Positions 33,326 to 46,944 of a DNA stretch of 64,000 nt are shown piece after piece. The stretch comes from Paroedura picta (lineage: Eukaryota; Chordata; Lepidosauria; Squamata; Gekkonidae). The stretch's first letter is position 1. Each line of letters starts with the position of its first letter. Under the pieces are notes generated by a model. It worked only from the letters and a program-made list of their open reading frames with translations. It made no database searches and was not told where the DNA came from. A program made the translations under genes and the position numbers. The stretch is from positions 17,037,345 through 17,101,344 of the forward strand of contig NC_135381.1 of assembly GCF_049243985.1 (NCBI RefSeq), written 5' to 3'.

Positions 33326-34889
33326 GCCAGCTCTTCTAGAGGGACTTGAGGAGTGAGCCTGCTATGTACAAGCATCCAAATCCAGTTAGCCTTGAGAGTA
33401 ACCAAGTCATCTTGTTTCAGTGCTCACTGGTTAGGAGGTTTAGTAAAAAGTGGGGATTTTTAAAAAGGCAAACCTGCCAGACACTCAGTTAAGGTTAAAA
33501 AGTTGCCGAATATAAGGAGTGGATCAAAATACACTGCAGGGAGGGAGAGGCAGTGAGCAACAACTTCCCCTTTGCAGAGGGAGGAATGATTGTCTACAGA
33601 GGGAAGTGTGTGGAGAAGGGCAGACAGATGACTCCTAAAGCATGATCCATATTCCACAGCTCCCACTCAGTTAGGTTTATGCAAGAAGGCTTCCTTAGAT
33701 TATGGCCCAATTTTAATTGGTGTCTGGGGAAGAGGATATTTGCATTCTTTAAATGTAGGCATCAAAATTCCATGGGCTGGCCAATAAAAAGCAGTGCTTC
33801 ACATGCATTTCAACAGTTCTTACATTATCCTTTTAATATTGCCCAGAACTATCCTTTTAATAAGTACTGGAAAGCAAGGGCAGTGTTTTCCCAAAAGCCC
33901 TCAAATGTATGTTAGAGGTGAGGATTGAACTAAGGACCACATGTTCCTCAAAGCCTTGAAGAGCTTTGAGCTGCCCTCCCCAGTTGTGCTGTGTAGCTTG
34001 TGACCATATAATGAATGTTTTTGACATGACAAAAAGCAGGCAACATAGTTTTAGACCCAATACGTATTCCAGCCACTTCCAACCAATGGCACCTGTTGAA
34101 GTTATCAGAACATGGCCTTCCTCAGTGATCCTGAAGAGTACAGACAGGGAGGTGTTTCATGAGACCCTATACAAGTAAAATTATTCATTTATGTTAATTT
34201 TTATAGGTAAGAAATGGTTTTAAAATCTTAAATCTAGAATGTTATACACAGCCCTGACAATGTTGTCCTCATAACAACTCTATGAAATACGTTAGGCTGA
34301 AAAAGTGATTGCCTCATCAACCAGTGAATTTATTTCCTTCCTGTCTCATCCACCCATCTCATTGAGACTGAAGGAGGATTACATAATTATAATCCAAACG
34401 ATAACTAGATTACATAACTGAAGAATCAACTAAAATAAGTGTAAGATAAGCTAAATTTCACAATTCAATGGCGCAATAAAGCCAATAAAAATGCAGCATA
34501 AAGGGGGGGAACTGCCTGAATTTTGTATAGGAAATTCAAATTACAACCTCATTATGTATATAAAAAGTGGCCTGCAAAACTCTGTATTGCCCAGGCACTA
34601 GTCTCTTCATAAATATGTCCTAATGGCTGAACAGTAACCTGAGTAACCTCATGATGCCAGTAGTTCTTGAGATAAAACATAAAAAGACACTTAAAATCTG
34701 CCTAATGTCTTCTGAAGCATCTTTGCGTGCTGGACAACAATTAAGCAGCAAGACAGTGGCAATCTTTCATATTTTACCTGCATGGTTTCTTTTTTTTTGG
34801 GGGGGGGGAATGTTATGGAGATCCTAGAAAAGGCTGAAAGTAGGATGTCATTAATAAAGTGTCAGAATAGGATCTGGATCACCCAGGTG
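33326..34889. other. Intergenic, nothing recognised
   Basis: T/G homopolymer junction at 34791-34808. No gene. Confidence 0.35.
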
Positions 34890-35045
34890 TCAGTCCCTGC
34901 TCTGCATGGACTGCCATGGATGTTTCCTGGCTGAGCTTAGGCCAGTCACAAATTCCCATCTTAACCTATCACAGAGTTATGGGGATAAAATGGAGGACAA
35001 AACAATGGAAGCTGCTTTGGGTCCCCATTGGGGAAAAAACAAATA
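34890..35045 (+). mobile_element. Old SINE, plus orientation
   Basis: GCTGAGCTTAGGCCAGTCAC...AGCTGCTTTGGGTCCCCATTGGGG matches the complement of the 31340/39680 family. Confidence 0.55.
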
Positions 35046-35329
35046 CTTCCAAATAATTGCCAGGCCGTAGTTCTTGACCTGAAGTTTCAGAGTCAGCCTT
35101 CTTTTCAAAATCATTAAATCAGAGGATGTGGTGTAAAACTCAAGGAAGAGACAGATTATTTTCTGCTTGTGTGTGTTTGATTTCTAGGCCACAGCTCCTA
35201 GCCAGCTAGTTCACAGTGGCTGACAACGTTAATTAAAATACAGAAATTCAATAAAACTTTAAATAAAAAACGTTACCCCCACCAAGCCTTCAATTGACTG
35301 TAGTCTATATCCAGGGGTGATATAATAGG

Positions 35330-35480
35330 CCACCGAAGTACCGGCTGGGGGAATAGGATCTTCCTCAGCCAGCCTCAACCAAAGACCTGGAGGAAGAGCT
35401 CTGTCTTACGGGACCTGCAGAACTAGTCCTCAGCATTCTTGAGACCTCATTCCACCAGGCAGGGACCAGGGCCAGGCATA
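35330..35480 (-). repeat. Retroposon 3'-region fragment
   Basis: CAGCCTCAACC...GAGGAAGAGCTCTGTCTTACGGG and TCATTCCACCAGGCAGGGAC are complementary to blocks at 51925-52010 and 56000-56160. Confidence 0.5.
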
Positions 35481-35615
35481 CCTCTCAAGGGCCAAGGGTC
35501 TCCAACCTGTTTGTACCTGCAGAGTGCAAGGCACTGCGAGGAGCATAGGGGGACTGAGTTTCTGCCATTTTCTTTGGCCTACATGCTTTTCACACTACAC
35601 TATGAGGTTCTAGGT

Positions 35616-35765
35616 TGTGTGTGTGTGTGTGTGTGTGGGGGGGGAACTATGGCTCTCCAGATGTCCATAGACTACAATTACCATGAGTCCCTGCCAGTAT
35701 ACTGTAAGGGCTTATGATAATTATAGTCCATGGACATCTGGAGAACCACAGTTTGGCCACCCCTG
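35616..35765 (+). mobile_element. (GT)n run adjoining a palindromic hAT-type MITE
   Basis: A (GT)n run at 35614-35636 abuts a diverged MITE of the 5396 family (about 35638-35765), with arms CTATGGCTCTCCAGATGTCC and its complement. Confidence 0.8.
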
Positions 35766-36267
35766 TTCCAGGCTCTTCCACTGAGTTTGCTCTCGTCTGA
35801 ACCTTCAAGACACCATATATATAATATAAGGGTTTAATAAGCATTAAAGTGCTGAATTAAATGCATGAAGTTCTGAGTAGAAAAGTGGAGACCAGACATG
35901 TCATGGGTGTTACCTGCTGTAACTCACTTATAGCTACTGGTTAGCCCTTTGGACTCCTGTGCATTCTGCATATCTGAATACTCTTGGCCTAATTCCATTG
36001 CGACTACTTTCTGCACAAGCCATTGTAGATTTCTGCTAAAGGCGGAGTTGCACGAATGCCAGTTTGAATTTTTAAAAGCAACCTGGGAGAAGAAACTTTG
36101 ACCTGAGAACGGATAGCATGTTGTAGTTCCCCTAGAAATCTGCTGGAGGCAGTAAATCCTAAAAAAAAAAGATGCACATGTATCTGTTGCTGTTCTATGT
36201 GACATTTATTTTTAAAGAACAGTGGGGAAGTTGTTTCCCTGTTATTTTCATGTCTGCATGTACATTC
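35766..36267. other. Intergenic, nothing recognised
   Basis: No gene or clear repeat. Confidence 0.35.
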
Positions 36268-36450
36268 CAATAAAATCAGAGTCCAGTAGCACCTTTAAGA
36301 CCAACAAAGATTTGTTCAAGGCGTGAGCTTTCGAGTGCAAGCACTCAAAAGCTCACGCCCCGAATAAATCTTTGTTGGTCTTAAAGGTGCTACTGGACTC
36401 TGATTTTATTGTGCTACTTCAGACCAACACAGCTACTCATTTGAATCTAT
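36268..36450. repeat. Inverted pair of retroelement 3' tails
   Basis: A minus-strand copy (36268-36347) runs directly into a plus-strand copy (36340-36450). They share the GAGTGCAAGCACTC centre, giving a ~75-bp-arm fold-back. The plus copy extends to TTCAGACCAACACAGCTACTCATTTGAATCT. The arrangement recurs at 62088. Confidence 0.8.
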
Positions 36451-36835
36451 TCCCAGTCAATATCAGCCTGGTTATATACCATATATATATTTTAAGATAC
36501 TTTGTTTAAAACATCTGTCTGAAGAAATGTTCATGGCCCGAGTTCGTCATATAATTTAATTCATCTGGGACATTCAATGGATTGTTCTGTATTCCTTGCC
36601 ATGAGGCTGTTTTCTACTAGAAGAAAGCAATTTATCCAGCCATTTCCTTGGGTTGGGAAGATGATGTACCTTTTCATAGGTGAATGTGTCAGTGGACAGG
36701 ATTTCGACCTGTAGTACATCAGTTTCTTCTCTCTTCCCTTCTGCTGAAGCCCCAGCTGGACCCGAACCCCAACTTTTTGGGGGCTAGGCAACCTCTGTAT
36801 AATCAGCAGATGAAGCATTTCTCCCCCCTGTAGAG

Positions 36836-37232
36836 CACTGGTTCTCAACCTAGGGGTCGAACAACCTTTTCATAGGGGTCGCGGCAGGGCGAGCAGCCCT
36901 TCTCTCCAAGGGGGTCCCAAAGTGACCAACATCGCTCCTCTTCCATTTCATCCATACAACAGCCTTGCAGGGTAGACCAAGATAGAGCTTTCATCGGTCT
37001 GGAGCAGCAGAAAAGATCAAGATTGGCATGGTGGGACAAGAGGCAGAACTGAACTGAGAAACCCCGAAAAAAAACAATTTATATACAATCATGAACAGTG
37101 GATCTTCACGCCATGGTCAGTTTCGGTTTAATTTCTGTGAAAGAACATCTGCATAATTTTATGGTTGGGGGTCACCACAACATGAGGAACTGTATTAAAG
37201 GGTCACGGCATTAGGAAGGTTGAGAACCACTG
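36836..37232 (+). mobile_element. SPIN-like hAT transposon, non-autonomous
   Basis: Terminal inverted repeats CACTGGTTCTCAACC / GGTTGAGAACCACTG. Inside the left end, GGGGTCGAACAACCTTTT...GGGGTCGC; inside the right end, ATGGTTGGGGGTCACCACAA and GGTCACGGCATTAGGAAGG. These match the SPIN (Space Invader) hAT family consensus as I recall it. A TGTAGAG repeat flanks both sides. The 397 bp carry no transposase; the centre is unrelated sequence. Confidence 0.8.
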
Positions 37233-38245
37233 TGTAGAGGATGCTGACTGAATGTTGTGTATGTGCGCATATGCATGCATGTGTGCACAGATGTAAAAGC
37301 AGTCATGCACCTCAGAATTTCCACTCAAATTTCTTGTAATATGGTCTACACTACAGGGTTGTTGTAAGGAAGCAATGAGCATCTGTCTCAGGTAAATGAC
37401 ACACTAGGGAAAAGCAGCTTAGACTTGACTCATCTTACAGGCACACAGCAAACTAGGACATTATGAAGGGAGAACAAAGGCAGACTCAGTTTATACAGCA
37501 GCTAGAGGGTCACACTTAGGAACATGAAGTTAAATTACCGAAAAGGGGGTATGCAAGAGGAAACATACTTATATATCATATATTTCTAATGATGAGGAAG
37601 AAGAGGTAGTAGCTTTTAGCCTGGAAACAACAATTATTAGCCTATCCAAATATTTAGGGTAAGATGATTCTGTATTTTCACCTTTTCTTTGTATCTTTGG
37701 TCAGACTGATGTTTGAGGAGTCATGTATATTCTTTTTATTTGTTTAGTATACTTCCTTTCATTGCCAGTGGTTGACCAGAGAGAGAAAAAGTCCCTCCAG
37801 GTATTAGGAAAACCTTGGAAGGCAGAGCAGAACAGGGCCTGCAGGTCAGATCAGGACTATTCCACCACAGCGTCAAATATGCTAAACAATTACTTTAGTT
37901 ATTTTTTATTTTTAGTATAATATTTTGATGCCCAGCAACAATGGTGTGGCCATGCTTTTATCAGTGTACTTTGAGCTCATGATATCAAAACTTATCAAAG
38001 TATGTAAAAGAACATGACCTAAGTCTAAACTTGCCATTTTTCACCTCTTGGAATGGGTCCACCTGATAAGGCTACTGAGTTACTCTTTTGAGCTCCTTTT
38101 ATGATACAGAGGCCAGGAAGATGAGAATCTTGGCTAGCTCCAGAAATAGAAATGGGGCTTTTAAACATGGTGCATCTTCCAGGCAATGTTAAGTCTGGAA
38201 GGTATTTTCAGCGCCCCATCCCCCACCAGCAAGGTACAAATTCAA
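37233..38245. other. Intergenic, nothing recognised
   Basis: No gene or clear repeat. Confidence 0.35.
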
Positions 38246-38508
38246 AAATACGAAGAGAAGGAAAAGAATGGCTGTTCTTTTATATCCTACTTTTCACTAC
38301 CTGAAGGAGTCCTAAAGTGCTTTAAAAACACCTTTCACTTCCTCTGCCCACCACAGACACCCTGTGCGGTAGCTGGGGCTGAGAAAGCTCTAAGAGAACT
38401 GTGACTGGCCCAAGGTCACCCAGCTGGCTGCAAGTGGAGGAGTGGGTAATTAATCCTCATTCCCCAGATTAGAGTCTCCCTTTCTCTTAACCATTACACC
38501 ATATCGAA
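38246..38508 (-). mobile_element. tRNA-derived SINE (family A), reverse
   Basis: Body complement CCAAGGTCACCCAGCTGGCTGC and head complement TTAACCATTACACCA. Diverged, so older than the 55701 copy. Confidence 0.8.
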
Positions 38509-38960
38509 CTTCATTTTGTCAATCATTGAAAGTAAGCTTATAACAGTTTCAGTGGCTATCACAGTGTATTTGAATACAGATTCCACTTCACTTGCCTTTC
38601 CTGCCGTCCTCTGGGTCCTCAGCGGCTTTACCACTTCTGTAGCGCAGGAAGACCTGAGAGGGTGATTAGACTCTCTTCTTCCTAAGGGAGGGTCTTGTGC
38701 ACGAAGGGGGCAAATTTGGATTCAGTCCTCCAAAGTAGCAACCCACCTTCCCTGTTTTCTGTTATGATGCCTCCTAGCAGGAGCGATGCCATTTCCCCCC
38801 TCTCAAACAACTCAAACAACTTTCAAGGTCGTGCCGCTTTTTATCCAAGTTTTAAAGAAGTTAATGAGCACTAACGCTGCCAGGAGAGGAGATAAATAGA
38901 ATATTTTCCAGGGAAAACCACACACTAAGCTGCCTTGCAGCCGCCATCTTCCAACCACTC

Positions 38961-39679
<719 letters not shown>

Positions 39680-39790
39680 ATTTAATTCATTTATATCTCA
39701 CCTTTCTCCCCAATGGGGACCTGAAGCATATATTGTCCCACTCTCCTCCATTCTATCACAACAACCCAGTAAAGTAGGTTAGACAGGGAA
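39680..39790 (-). mobile_element. Old SINE fragment
   Basis: TCACCTTTCTCCCCAATGGG...GTAAAGTAGGTTAGACAG, family of 31340. Confidence 0.55.
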
Positions 39791-39810
39791 ATTCCGCACA
39801 GTAAACAAAG

Positions 39811-40167
39811 CTAGGGCCATTCCACACAACTTAAATGTAGCCAAATCTTCCCTTTCGTGAACGCTATTAATTTAACATTCCGCATGACGTCGTAAGCAAA
39901 CTACAAAACTCCCGCCGAACTCCTGAAACAATTGGAATTTCATAGCGCTTAGGGGGAAATCCAGAAAAGCGCAGAAAAATATCGCTTCCTTTGTTGAGAT
40001 TCCAGTGAGACTGGAAACCTGTGGGGAATGAATACAATGCTACTGGGACTTCAATATTCCACTAAAATTAAAGGCATGCGGAATGACAAAATTCCACTAT
40101 TAAATATAGCGTTTCTGCATACTGAAAACATTTGGCAACATTGGTCCTTGTGCGGAAAGGCCCCTAG
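39811..40167. mobile_element. TIR DNA transposon (MITE), GGCC-TTCCGCAC family
   Basis: Ends CTAGGGCCATTCCACACAA and, inverted, CTAGGGGCCTTTCCGCACAA. 357 bp, non-coding. Two other pairs of inverted ends with a TTCYGCAC core occur at 42286-42470 and 50662-51228. Superfamily not assigned. Confidence 0.65.
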
Positions 40168-40821
40168 TGTCACAGATTGTGAGGCAAACCAGAATGGCTT
40201 TTGGATCTGCTTCTTAAGAGCTAGATTTGTTATTCTGTGGGACTTTAGGAATGCTGGAGTGGCATTTCTCTCAACTGTAGAGAAGGCGTCTATTAGAGAA
40301 AAGGAAAATGCAAAAAATAGCTGGTGGCACAACCGGCTCTGGAATTTACCTGCTCTGAGAGCATAGTTATGCCCTTCTAAATGCCTAAGGCAGAACTATT
40401 GTTTTGGTGTTGGAATGTATCTGTTCTCATTTCTGAGAATTGTCCATTCTGATACATAATCTTAGACACAAAACAGTTCCTGTCAATTTAGATTAACAGC
40501 TTAGCCTATAGTCTTCATTACGCCTGCTAATGACCTATTTAACATCTAGGTTTCTTTACTTGTGTTCCTGGAACAAGCTTCCTTGGCCTTCAGCTGGGGC
40601 GCAGCCTCTGGATACATTATGGCTAATTATATTAGTCATGTGTTAATAAGATGATGCTCCTGTGCTCTATGTCAAACACAGTATTTCCATTGCTTGACAG
40701 CTATATTGGTTTCCTTTTATTAGACATGAACATTTCCAGGTGTGTGAGTACATCTTTGCCCTTGGGTAACATAACTGACGTCCTCCCATGGAAAGGTGAA
40801 TGATCCTCTGAGCACCACTAG
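40168..40821. other. Intergenic, nothing recognised
   Basis: No gene. Confidence 0.35.
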
Positions 40822-40931
40822 TGGATACCAACCTCCAGGTGGGACCTGGGGACCCCCTGGAATTACATCCGATATACATACTACAGAGATCGGTTACCCA
40901 GGTGAAAATTTATGCTTTGGATGGTGGACTC
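40822..40931 (-). mobile_element. Fragment of the GTTGCCAAC-ended repeat
   Basis: ACCAACCTCCAGGTGGGACC...GAATTACATCCGATATACA...ATGGTGGACTCTAT is the complement of the repeat at 60390-60597; about half its length remains. Confidence 0.7.
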
Positions 40932-41060
40932 TATTTATTATTTATTTATTCATATTTATATACCGCCCTCCCCAAAGGCTCAGGGCGGTTTACAAAAAAC
41001 TGAAACTATACATAGAACCATACATTTAATAACTATAACATTCATATTATTAACTGATAC
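40932..41060 (-). repeat. Retroposon tail
   Basis: TATATACCGCCCTCCCC...GGCTCAGGGCGGTTTACAAA is the complement of the tail inserted twice in the CR1 at 8345-9240. Confidence 0.65.
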
Positions 41061-42285
41061 AACCGGTAGTAGTGTAACATAAACAATAGTAAATCAAACA
41101 GGTCCAGGGATCTTAGTGGCATTGTACCCACTAAGGCCTCTGTCCTTCCTACTCTCATTCTCACTTTTTAGGGGTTTCCTAACCTAGATGTGGCAATCCT
41201 TTCCCCCATCTACTGCCAGTGGTCAGAGGAGACTTGGACACCATAAAAACCATTTTGGACAGGCAGCAATTACAGTTGATCACATATGACTCCAGTCTTC
41301 TTCTTCCCATCGAACAAATTAAAGATTTGAAAAAGACCTGGACACAAGTAGAATAATTTGCTTGTATATATCCCTGCCTATCCATATATTAAATTATTCC
41401 AAGCATTTCAGTTGCAACTGCCCTACAATCTGGTCCACTGTGATATTTTAAATTTTGCTATACATTTTTATATTCTAAAGAGGACGGTTTTTCAGAAGTC
41501 AGAGCAGGATAGCCCCCCCCCCAGGGTAAATGATGAGCCAGGGGTGCATGAAGCAGTAAACTCTCCCCATGGTGACCCAGTGCTGGGCAGCAGGACACAG
41601 CAAGGCCTCAGAACTTGGAAGGGAAGCACAGAGTCCTGACCCTCTCAATGGGCAATTCCGTAAAAAAGTCATGTGGTGGTGGCAAGTTACCCAAGAGAGA
41701 GACAAGCTTCTCCAGATGTTGGCCACATCTTGGACAGGGTAAAATGGGGCCTACAGCCCAGAGAAGGCTCATTCTGCCACATTTGCATTTTTACTAGTTT
41801 ATTGTAACATAATCTTTAAACTCCTTCCTTACCTGTTCCCTGTTGCTTTGTTGCCACTACTCTCCTTTCAGATAAAATCAGACAAGTAGATAGCCATGGC
41901 TACATGTGCAGAGGAAGGAGATAGAAAACGCAATCCTAAACCACGCTATATCTTTCTGAATCTACAAAAGACAAAAGAATGAAGATCTGTTTAGAATTGC
42001 ACTGGCAGCCTCACCTCCCAGGGGATCAACCACAAAGAGAGCTGAGGATCAAAGAGAAAAAGAAACCATTTCAGAACACCAGGTAAGGAGGGTGAAAGCA
42101 AGATCTTTTGCAGTGATAGGGATAAGCTTGGTAGAATTTCCTGGATCTACTAGTCATCTAACTGCAATAACCTTTTTGTTGTTGCTGTTGTTGCAGACTT
42201 TTATAACTGCCATAGTGTGTGGGGGGTACTTCCTGGCAGAGGCATAACATTTTCAGCACTAAACTGAGATCAGTTTACCTGCCAA
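41061..42285. other. Intergenic, nothing recognised
   Basis: C-run at 41513-41522. No gene. Confidence 0.35.
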
Positions 42286-42470
42286 GACCCCTTGGACTGT
42301 TTCTGCACTGGAAACTTCGCTCTGGCTCTGAGGCGGGAGCACAGATCTGGGGTGGACAAGGTGCACTGGGCGAAATGTTCCTCCGCGTGGGAGCGGGGAG
42401 CAGCCTGCCCTGGCTCAAACTTCAGTCTGCAACCCAGCACAAAGCCTCTGGTGTGGAAACAGTCTTGGAC
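42286..42470. mobile_element. Short TIR MITE, TTCYGCAC family
   Basis: GGACTGTTTCTGCACTGG at the left and the inverted CCAAGACTGTTTCCACACC at the right, about 185 bp. Confidence 0.5.
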
Positions 42471-44154
42471 TGATGACTACTCTTGAGATTTAGCCAACAC
42501 ATTTAGTTTCAGAGCATCCTTGATGTAATAGGATCAGTACATGAGACTCAAACTACACAACACAGAAAACTGCATGGCAGCTATTTATATATCTATATCA
42601 TGTAAATATAAAGAAAATGCTTTATGTGGCATGAGTCTGTTGCCATTTCCTTGCTCCACGGCTGTGTCTGCTTGAAATGGAACTGCTCGTGGTAATTATA
42701 CAACAATGTTGTTTTGTGCTCCTCTCCAGAGCCATCAAGAGAGATCAGAGGCAGAAGCACTTGCACAACTCCCCATAACATATCATTTGAATGACTGCCA
42801 GATGGGGATGTGACCCAGCTCCCCGAAACATTGTGCTTAGAGGTGATGCAAAGTGAAACGGAAGTCCAATCTGTGGTAGTTTAGCTATGACGGACCATTT
42901 TCACATGAAAGGCGTCAAGGAGTGAACATCCATTCATGAAACAACCTTTGAGAAGCTCTGTATGCTAAGAACAGCATTTGGATCTGTCTGTGAGAGTCTT
43001 AAATCCAGTGCACTTCAAAGAAGTTCTGCAAGGGAACAACCACCTCCTGTTAAGTTGAGCTGGGAGGGTGCCACTTGGATTTCCCACGTCAGGCATTAAG
43101 AAGTCTTGAACTTGGTCTGTTAGCAATTAAATATGACTCATTGTGTGACTTTATGACAGATCAGAAGAAGAGCTATTCATTAACACTAGGCTGAGCTGGG
43201 AGTTTTCCCATTTCAGAGCTGAACAGGTGCTTTTTTGGTGTGGCCTGCAGGTGAGAGTCCATCATTGAGCTATCTTGTCTAGTGATTTTCTGCTCTTTTG
43301 AGAGACTGGGTGCTCTAAGAACATGACACAGCTATGTGAACATGGTAGACTTCTTTCAACTCTGGACTCATTCTGGATTCTTTTAATCTGAAGCCCATTG
43401 CTAGTTTTGCTACTTTTACTCAAACTGATTCCCCATCACCTGTTTTATTTTTTGCAGCGTTCTATCCTTCTTACACACAGATCTCCTGCCAATGGATAGT
43501 TCATGGCACAAAAGTACATCACATTAGCACATCTGGGAGCACCTGGCTCCTGCAGTACTTGCTAAAGAATGGGATCTGACTCACAGCTCATCTACCCTTA
43601 GGACTGACTGAAGCACAGCACAGACCCATGGACAATGTAATATATATCGGGCAATTTATCGTTGGAGATTAAAAATGTTAAGGGACTTCCGAAAAGTTTC
43701 ACTTCCTGTGGTGAACTGCCCAGAGTCTGTTTGTCAGGAAGGGTGGTATATAAATCTAAGAAATAAATAAATTTTCATGCACACTTATTTTCCTGAGGGA
43801 TCTGGCCACACAAGTTTTGTTGAGTGAAATGCTGTCAGACCTACAGCATCAAATTAGTCAAAGTACCTGTGGATTCCTCTTTTGGAGTATTTTCAGATTT
43901 CTGGGGGGAAATAAAGCTATTCTCTTTTCCTAGTATATGTTGATGTGGTAGAAAATTGTATCTGGTATTGTTTCATTTTATTTCTACCAGAATGAATATG
44001 GCACAGAATGCATGTAAATACAAAGCTCTCCCTAAATAGTTGTGGCTTTTGCTGACAGATTCCATCTAGCTGTTCTTGAGCTTCCTCCTCTGTGAGCCTT
44101 GTCATTAGTCACACCTCATCTCCCAAGGAATCCTCCTGTGCCAAGGGCTGACTC
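42471..44154. other. Intergenic, one retroposon tail
   Basis: 43705-43770 (GTGAACTGCCCAGAG...GGTGGTATATAAAT) is a diverged tail like 40932. The rest is unassigned. Confidence 0.35.
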
Positions 44155-45075
44155 TTTTTTTTTGCCTGTTTAGATTTTTATTTTTCCATTAGCATAGAGT
44201 TACAGAAAGGAAAGCAAAGAATAGTAACTAGATTTTACAGTCATTTCAAGAACTTATCTCAATGCCTTTGAAATTCTTCAATTAATCTTTGATTTACCAT
44301 ATTTGTTAATTTGGCCATCACCACCAGTTCAGTAATGTTCTCACATCATAGATCCATCTGTGGTTCTTGGTGTTCTTTCCATCCAGAATCAATGATGAGT
44401 CTTATGGCTGTTGTTGCATAGAAGAAAAATTCTGCATCATCTTTAGGGAGACTTATCGGTAAAACACTCAATAACATATTTTCCTGTTTACATGCAAATT
44501 TACATTTCAACAAAGTTTGCAATTTGTCATGAACTTTTATTCAATATTTTTTTACTAATTGCAGTTCCACTACATGTGGGAAAAGGACCCAACTGTCTCA
44601 TGGCATTTCCTACATTCACCATCAGTTTGGTTAGACATTTTACTTATAGCTTTGGGAGTCAAATACCACCTGAAAAACATTTTATACCAATTTTCCTTAT
44701 ATGCCAATAAAGGTACTCTGAATCCTTACCAATTTTCCCATAAAGCCTGACATTTAGTCAGGTTCACTATTTTACACCATAAGCATTCCCAATCTTCTGT
44801 AATGGTTTTACCAATGTTCTGCACCCACTTTACCATACAGTTTTAAATTTATTCTGTCTCAGTTTCATAAGTAAGGAGAAGGTTGTAAATTCTACCCAGA
44901 TGATGTGGCTTGTCCTGCATGAATAATTTTTCAAAATCAGTTTGTTCTCTTAGCTTTCCATTGGAGTCTTTCAATTCTTCCTTCACCATTGTTGGCCATT
45001 GTAGATATTCAAACCAATTTACTGTTATACCATCTTGTTGTAATTTTTGCCAGCATTTCCTTTTCCCTGGTGAAG
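44155..45075 (-). mobile_element. L1 LINE, 5'-truncated ORF2 C-terminus
   Basis: A T-run (44155-44163) is the complement of a poly-A tail. Minus-strand translation gives the L1 ORF2 C-terminal pattern F-R-W-Y-L-T-P-K-A-I-S-K-M, then C-R-K-C-H-E-T-V-G-S-F-S-H-M followed by a stop where Trp is expected. Several stops break the frame. Confidence 0.82.
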
Positions 45076-46110
45076 AGGAGGTGTCTGAAATGTCAGTTCT
45101 GGGTTGCAGGAGAATGAGGAAGCAAAGCTGCTTCAGTCTATGGGCAGAGGCTCCTGTTTGGGGCTTGCCAGTTATTAAAAAAAAACCTTTATGGAGGAAG
45201 GGATGGTATGGTGAGGGCTTTAAGCTTGCATACTGCAGTCAGCTGTGGTATATCCTGCCCACTCTTTATGAGGAACAGTACACCTCAGAGGGGGAAAGAT
45301 GCTGGTTTTGGTGTTCAGAAGCCTGTGCATCCCCATGGAAGAGTCTCTATATCCATGAACTACAATTCCCACAAGGCCCTGCCAGCAGCATGTTCCAGAG
45401 CGATGGTCATGTGACTTTGCAGGAGAACACACGAAGCTCCCCTCCCACAGTGACAGTGACAATGGTTTAGAATGCATAATTGCTCAGAAAACCAACAGTG
45501 CAGGAACAGAGCGCAATTTAAAAGGGTCAGCATCATGACTGCAGAGGAAAGCAGTGCATGCACAATAGGCCCGCGTTTCCTGGACCCAGATCTGGTTCTC
45601 CACAGCCTCACAGCAGCTGCGAACAATAGCTATTAAACAAATAAAGGAGAGCCTGTTTCAGCTTGGCACACTGCTGTGGGGGAAGAAGTGCTCCTGCCTC
45701 CCTGCCCCTGCTGTTTTCTGCACTGAAACAGCAATGTGGGAGGGGTATTTTGTGGAGCACCCCAGGTAACTTCTCCCAGCGCCCTTCTATCCTTGCAGCA
45801 GCATTCTGGACCCCGGTTGGCTTTGCTTTATTGACATAGCCATTGTGAGGCTGCAGGGAGCCCAGATTCTTCAACAAAGCAAACCTCCTGTTCGGCTCTC
45901 CGGCACTATTATTGTTATTTATCATATGGTGCGTGTAGTGCAGCCAGGATATCCAAAGATTCTCTGGCAGCCAGACAAGGGACATTTAAGGGTGGTTTGC
46001 CTCCATGTCATAACCCCTAGTGTTCCCTAGAGGAACTCCATCCAAATCCTTGGACTACCAGCCAGGATTGACTTGCCTGGGCTATCCAAGGGCATGGGAG
46101 TGCTCTAGCC
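45076..46110. other. Intergenic with a small MITE remnant
   Basis: 45352-45385 (CCATGAACTACAATTCCCAC...GCCCTGCCAGCA) is a fragment of the palindromic hAT MITE. No gene. Confidence 0.5.
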
Positions 46111-46246
46111 CAGGGGTAGTCAACCTGTGGTCCTCCAGATGTTCATGGACTACAATTTCCATGGGCCCCTGCCAGCATTTGCTGGCAGGGGTTCATGGGA
46201 ATTGTAGTCCATGAACATCTGGAGGACCACAGGTTGACTACCCCTG
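46111..46246 (+). mobile_element. Palindromic hAT-type MITE with perfect 8-bp TSD
   Basis: 136 bp. Identical CTCTAGCC at 46103-46110 and 46247-46254. Confidence 0.92.
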
Positions 46247-46254
46247 CTCTAGCC

Positions 46255-46944
46255 TATCTCTGTTCCAGTCCCATGATGTCTGGGAATGGGTCTGCTGTAC
46301 CTTTCCTCTTCTGCTGCCTTTTATCCATTTTCCTTGGTCCAAAAAAGCAATTTGCTTTTTGTTTGTGTTTTATTGTATCTGAGATAGAAATGTTCAATCA
46401 ATCAATAAATCAAAAAAAATGTTTAGTTTTGTTTTCAGCACTCCTTAAGCAGTTGTGCAAATGTGTGGCAACTTAGGAATTCTATCTTCTGCTCCTTTCT
46501 CAGCATAATCATTTGAAGCTTTGTTGGTGTGCATTGGCAAAGAGGGCGATGCTGGTGTCAGACATGGCTTCTAGGAAATTACATGGTCCAGGATTTTTGC
46601 CTGCTGGAGCCTTGGGCCAGGTTCCTTTCAATGCATCAAGGCCCTATTATGTCAGGAAATGGCTGTGTTCCTAAGGAAATATGTGAGCCATTAAGCTCCA
46701 GGAGGAAGAAATATTGACACAAGCAGGAAATATTCCACTAGCTGCTGTGGCTAATGGAGAAAGAAGGACAATCGAGAGAACGAGGGAAACGGGGAATAAA
46801 ACTTCACACTATAAAATGACAACATCCTATTTTTTATGACATCTAACAGGCAACAGGTTTCCTTCCCAGAATAATCATGTGAACACTCCTCTTAAGGGCT
46901 ATGTGTATTCAATGCACCACAAACAAAACAAGACGTAAATAAAG
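46255..46944. other. Intergenic, nothing recognised
   Basis: No gene. Confidence 0.35.

Noticed and set aside
44910-45470. 186-codon plus-strand open frame
   Set aside because: Its first part is antisense to the L1 fragment; no domain, no splice signals.
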